Assembly (NCBI RefSeq): GCF_001440395.1
Contig: NZ_LLXZ01000013.1
Span: 1 to 33,653, forward strand
Source of the DNA: Bradyrhizobium jicamae
Lineage (GTDB): Bacteria > Pseudomonadota > Alphaproteobacteria > Rhizobiales > Xanthobacteraceae
Direction of reading: 5' to 3'
DNA: 33,653 nt
Shown: piece after piece, positions 30,610-33,653 of the stretch
Layout: the number at the start of each line of letters is the position of its first letter
How positions within the stretch are numbered: the first letter of the stretch is position 1
Program-made: the position numbers and the translations under genes
Notes under the pieces: generated by a model
Told to the model about the DNA's origin: nothing
Database searches by the model: none
What the model saw: the letters and a program-made list of their open reading frames with translations, nothing else

Positions 30610-30615
30610 CCGCCC

Positions 30616-31542
30616 ATGTCCACCCGCCGCAGCTTTCTTCAGTTTTCCCTTGGCGCCCTTGCCATCACCGCCACCGCGGTCATTTCGTCGCATCGCGCCC
30701 AAAGCCAGGGCCGTACGTTCAAGGTCGTGACCCGGGACGGCACCGGGCTTTTCGTCAAGGATACCGGAGGCTCGGGCCGCGCTGTCGTGATGACCCACGC
30801 CTGGCCGCTGAACGCCGATATCTGGGACTATCAGGCCATGCAGCTTTCAAAGGCCGGCTTACGTGTCATCACCTATGATCGCCGCGGGTTCGGCCGCTCG
30901 GACAAGCCCGCCGGCGGCTATGATTTCGATACGTTCGCCGACGATCTCGCCGATGTGATCGAGCAAACCGGCGTACGGGATGCGACGCTCGTCGGCTATT
31001 CCATGGGCGGCGGCGAGGTGGTGCGCTATCTCGCGCGCCATCGGGGCCGCCATGTCGCAAAGGCCTGTCTTGTCGGCGCTGCCGCGCATTTTCTGATGAA
31101 GAGCGAGAACAATCCGATCGGGATCGACGGCGCGGTGTTCGAAGGCATCAAGCAAGGCGTCCAGGGCGACCGCAAGGCGTATCTGACGGGCTTGCTCCGC
31201 GACGTATTCCTCGACGCCAGGCGGCCATCGACCCATAGCGTGACGCAGGAGATGGTCGATTCGACGCTTGCCATGGCGATGCAGGCCAGCGTCGCTGCAA
31301 CGGCGGCCTGCGTCGACGCCTTCGCGAAAACCGACTTCCGGCCCGAACTCGCTGCCGTGAAGGTGCCGGCGCTGGTGCTGCACGGCACATCGGACATTCC
31401 GGTGCCGTTCGCGATCGGCAAGGCAACGGCCGACGGCATCGCCGGATCGAAGCTGATCGAATATCGTGACGCCTCGCACGGCATCGTGCTGACCGAAAGG
31501 GACCGTGTGACCCGCGACCTGCAGGCCTTCATCGCGAGCTGA
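30616..31542 (+). CDS. Tat-exported alpha/beta hydrolase (arylesterase/chloroperoxidase-like)
   Basis: A 308-residue hydrolase with a Tat signal (STRRSFLQF then hydrophobic LGALAITATAV, residues 2-22; cleavage near RAQSQ). The fold has YDRRGFGRSDKP, the elbow LVGYSMGGG with Ser129, Asp260 (HGTSD) and His288 (DASHGI). Closest by pattern are cofactor-free haloperoxidase/arylesterase enzymes. ATG 30616 has SD GAGGAG; the in-frame TTG 30556 lies within the promoter and is rejected. It is first gene of an operon with merR (38 nt) and a GST gene, suggesting defence against, or use of, an ester or electrophile. Confidence 0.92.
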   Translation: MSTRRSFLQFSLGALAITATAVISSHRAQSQGRTFKVVTRDGTGLFVKDTGGSGRAVVMTHAWPLNADIWDYQAMQLSKAGLRVITYDRRGFGRSDKPAGGYDFDTFADDLADVIEQTGVRDATLVGYSMGGGEVVRYLARHRGRHVAKACLVGAAAHFLMKSENNPIGIDGAVFEGIKQGVQGDRKAYLTGLLRDVFLDARRPSTHSVTQEMVDSTLAMAMQASVAATAACVDAFAKTDFRPELAAVKVPALVLHGTSDIPVPFAIGKATADGIAGSKLIEYRDASHGIVLTERDRVTRDLQAFIAS

Positions 31543-31580
31543 GCTACGCCGATGGATCGCCACCAGATTGGAGCACCCTG

Positions 31581-32417
31581 ATGTTTCGTATCGGTGAGTT
31601 CGCCCAGATCGCGCAAGTCTCGGCGAGGCAGTTGCGCTTCTACGACCAGCTTGGGCTGCTGCAGCCGGCCCATATCGATCGTGAGACCGGCTATCGCTAC
31701 TACAGCATCCGGCAACTGCCGCGGCTGAACAGCATTCTTGCGCTGAAGGAACTCGGCCTGACGCTGGAACAGATCGGCCCGCTGCTGAAGGACAGCATTT
31801 CGGCGACGGAGCTTCGCGCCATGCTCACCCTGAAACGGGCGGAGGTGGAGCGCTCGCTGCACGAACAGCAGGCGCAGTTGCGGCATATCGAATCCCGCAT
31901 CGCGCAAATCGACCGGCATGGCGGGACGGAGGGGTTTGACGTCATCCTCAAATCGGTCGAGCCGGCGCCGTTCCTGTCGCTGCATTGCGCCTACGCCGAC
32001 ATGGACGAGGCCGTCCGCATGATCAGCCTCGTCGCCGAGGACGGCGCGCGGCAGATCAAGCCGGCGCTGCGGGACAAGCTGATCGTGGTCGCCCGCAACG
32101 ACCGTGATGACGAGAAGCTCGATCTCGAAATCGGCTTTTCATTGACCCGGCCCTCGAACGCCGCCGTCCGCCTCCGTGGCGACTACCTGCTGCGGGCGAG
32201 CGAACTGCCGGCAGTGGAGACGATGGCGACCATCGTGCGGCCGGGCACCAACCTGGAGAGCCACACTTCGTTCGGTGCTGTCGGCACCTGGATCGAGGCC
32301 AACCATTATCAGATCGCGGGACCATGCCGCGAAGTGTTCCTCGAGCCGATCACCGGTCCACCAGGCTTCGAGGGGGCGCTGGTGGAAATCCAGTTTCCGG
32401 TCCGGCAGGTCGCCTAG
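31581..32417 (+). CDS. MerR-family transcriptional regulator with GyrI-like effector domain
   Basis: A 278-residue regulator. The N-terminal winged HTH reads FRIGEFAQIAQVSARQLRFYDQLGLLQP, with the YRYYS recognition wing. A dimerising coiled coil follows (residues about 75-115). Residues about 120-278 form a GyrI/BmrR-type effector-binding domain. Proteins of this build twist an over-long promoter spacer to activate when a hydrophobic drug or metabolite binds. A matching promoter and dyad lie just upstream of this operon at 30556-30587. There are no metal-binding cysteine signatures, so a small-molecule effector is likely. Confidence 0.93.
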   Translation: MFRIGEFAQIAQVSARQLRFYDQLGLLQPAHIDRETGYRYYSIRQLPRLNSILALKELGLTLEQIGPLLKDSISATELRAMLTLKRAEVERSLHEQQAQLRHIESRIAQIDRHGGTEGFDVILKSVEPAPFLSLHCAYADMDEAVRMISLVAEDGARQIKPALRDKLIVVARNDRDDEKLDLEIGFSLTRPSNAAVRLRGDYLLRASELPAVETMATIVRPGTNLESHTSFGAVGTWIEANHYQIAGPCREVFLEPITGPPGFEGALVEIQFPVRQVA

Positions 32418-32525
32418 TTTCGCTTCGCTTTCCCCGAACCACCCATCCCGGGCGCACGTGCGTTCCGGCAACGCGAACCGCTGTGTCGGAACCCGGCCGG
32501 CGGTCAAACCGCAACAGGAGTGAAC

Positions 32526-33209
32526 ATGCTTACGATCCACGGCGTTCCGCTTTCCGTTCATACCCGCAAGGCCATCGTCACCGCGATCCTGAAGAAGGTC
32601 GATTACAGATTTGAGGTGGTGATCCCGGTCATCCCCGGCAATCCGCCGGCCAACTGGAGCACGCTCAGCCCGACGGGGCTCATTCCCGTCTTGCAAGATG
32701 GCGACTTCACGCTCGCGGATTCGACCGCCATCTGCCTCTACCTCGACAGGAAGCAGCCCGCGCCGCCGATCTTCCCCGAAGACATCAGGGACTATGGCCG
32801 GGTGCTGTGGTTCGATGCCTATGCCGGCGGCACCATCTTCCGGCATGTCGTCCATCCGCTGTTCGTCCAGACGATCGTCGGTCCCAATATCCGCAACGTC
32901 CCGACCGACCGGGCTGTGATCGACGACGTTCTGACCAATGTGCAGCCGAAAATCCTCGGCTATCTCGAATCGCAGATCGCGGGCAAATATCTGGTCGGCG
33001 ACACCATGACACTGGCTGATATCGCCATCGTGTCGAACTTCATTGTCTATCAATATCTGGGCTTTGAAATCGACGCTTCCCGCTATCCGAAGCTTGCCGG
33101 ATATCTGCGGGAGATCGCGGCGACCGCCGTGTTCCAGCGGGCGCTGGCGGACGAAAGACCGTTCGTCGACCAGATGGGGCTGAAGCGGGGCTTTCTTTCG
33201 GCGGCATGA
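32526..33209 (+). CDS. Glutathione S-transferase family protein
   Basis: A 227-residue GST. The thioredoxin-like N-domain has the active-site loop GVPLSVHTRK, the cis-Pro segment GLIPVLQDG and the glutathione-binding DSTAICLYL. The helical C-domain has YLVGDTMTLADIAIVSNF, the conserved N-capping box. It conjugates glutathione to electrophiles or isomerises substrates. ATG 32526 is preferred because ACAGGAG (32514-32520) is its SD; GTG 32520 overlaps that SD. It is last gene of the hydrolase/MerR/GST operon, ended by a strong terminator at 33223. Confidence 0.93.
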   Translation: MLTIHGVPLSVHTRKAIVTAILKKVDYRFEVVIPVIPGNPPANWSTLSPTGLIPVLQDGDFTLADSTAICLYLDRKQPAPPIFPEDIRDYGRVLWFDAYAGGTIFRHVVHPLFVQTIVGPNIRNVPTDRAVIDDVLTNVQPKILGYLESQIAGKYLVGDTMTLADIAIVSNFIVYQYLGFEIDASRYPKLAGYLREIAATAVFQRALADERPFVDQMGLKRGFLSAA

Positions 33210-33222
33210 GGTTTAAGAGTAC

Positions 33223-33272
33223 GGCAACGCCGGCCGCGGCTGCTTGGGCCGCGGGCGGCTTGTTGCCTTTTT
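33223..33272 (+). terminator. Intrinsic terminator of the hydrolase/merR/GST operon
   Basis: A long imperfect stem. GGCAACGCC (33223-33231) and CCGCGGC (33234-33240) on the left pair with GCCGCGG (33248-33254) and GGC...GTTGCC (33257-33267) on the right, with a TT bulge at 33260-33261. TTTTT follows at 33268-33272. It lies 14 nt after the GST stop. Confidence 0.85.
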
Positions 33273-33317
33273 CGATGATAGAGTCTCGATTATGCAGTTG
33301 AACATCGGTCACATCAC

Positions 33318-33653
33318 ATGACGGCAGCCGAGGCGCAATCGCTCCGGATTGAGGTGGGCTCCGATCAGGCGGTTTCCGCGCTGCTGATCGAGCCATCGCA
33401 ATGCCGCGCCTGTTACGTGTTCGCGCACGGGGCCGGGGCGGGCATGGCTCATGCGTCGATGGCAACGGTTGCCGCGGGCCTCGGCGAGCGTGGCATTGCG
33501 ACGCTGCGCTATCAGTTCCCCTATATGGAGAAAGGCGGCAAGCGGCCGGATCCGCCGGCGGTTGCGCACGCCGCGGTGCGCGCGGCGGTGGCGGAAGCCG
33601 GGCGGCGCCTTCCCGCGCTGCCGCTGATTGCGGGCGGCCGATCGTTCGGCGGG
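33318..33653 (+). CDS. Alpha/beta hydrolase of the KANSL3/Tex30 type, 3' truncated
   Basis: The first 112 codons of a frame still open at the window edge. The N-terminus reads MTAAEAQSLRIEVGSDQAVS, followed by YVFAHGAGAGMAHASM (oxyanion region HGAGAGM), ATLRYQFPYMEKGGKRPDPP, and a nucleophile elbow GGRSFGG at the very end. The AHGAGAGM plus FPYMEKG pattern is the Tex30/KANSL3-like dienelactone-hydrolase-related family. Substrate unknown; the catalytic Asp and His lie outside. ATG 33318 is the natural start, although no strong SD is seen (GGTCACATCAC precedes it). Confidence 0.85.
   Translation, partial: MTAAEAQSLRIEVGSDQAVSALLIEPSQCRACYVFAHGAGAGMAHASMATVAAGLGERGIATLRYQFPYMEKGGKRPDPPAVAHAAVRAAVAEAGRRLPALPLIAGGRSFGG

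Noticed and set aside
31026..31985. 319-codon minus-strand frame
   Set aside because: It spans the hydrolase and MerR genes in antisense, both of which have complete catalytic or DNA-binding motifs.

Overview
The window looks like chromosome of a Bradyrhizobium-type alphaproteobacterium (Nitrobacteraceae). This rests on four things: the high GC content; the gene order helicase tail, S4 RNA-binding protein, FdxA ferredoxin, CarD; several families of long palindromic intergenic repeats of the kind scattered through Bradyrhizobium genomes; and a near-perfect sigma-EcfG (general stress) promoter. No phage, integrase, transposase, CRISPR array or plasmid function is visible. Genus assignment is inference from recognised gene families, not a database match.

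Layout. 1-2410: the 3' end of a helicase gene, an S4-domain protein, the 7Fe ferredoxin fdxA, and carD with its own promoter and a strong terminator. 2592-3336: a small secreted protein and a tiny charged protein behind an EcfG-type promoter. 3525-5899 (minus): a LysM-bearing M48 lipoprotein protease and an SNase-fold protein. 5986-6956: a VOC protein and a GNAT acetyltransferase flanked by palindromic repeats. 7319-10672: one very large signalling protein (SAM, class III cyclase, AAA/STAND ATPase, helical repeats). 10815-18043: an acyl-CoA metabolism island with a branched-chain-amino-acid-type binding protein, two crotonase-family proteins, a VOC protein, a pair of acyl-CoA dehydrogenases and an SDR. 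18171-21302: small envelope or stress proteins (GlsB/YeaQ, YidB), a ketopantoate reductase family enzyme and two secreted proteins of unknown function. 21572-24924: an AraC regulator divergent from an RraA-like, cupin and Bug-type binding protein cluster. 25008-28335: a PRC-barrel protein, tRNA-Arg(CCT), a GYF_2 membrane protein, an HSL-type esterase and a small conserved protein. 28416-33653: a large di-haem cytochrome c, a Tat-exported hydrolase/MerR/GST operon, and the start of another alpha/beta hydrolase.

How the genes work together. The acyl-CoA island reads as import of a carboxylate or amino acid followed by CoA-thioester dehydrogenation and rearrangement. The two dehydrogenases probably form one hetero-oligomer, and both crotonases lack the classical hydratase glutamates. 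The hydrolase/MerR/GST operon appears autoregulated through a dyad inside an over-long promoter spacer. The RraA/cupin/Bug set looks like uptake and breakdown of a small organic acid under the divergent AraC regulator.

No wholly new multi-gene system stands out. The observations most worth following are the CarD with histone-H1-like and acidic tails, the cyclase-STAND fusion, the RoxA-like di-haem cytochrome, the MerR-type promoter plus an SD-masking hairpin, the EcfG promoter that leaves almost no leader, and the dense palindromic repeats, one of which supplies a gene's stop codon.
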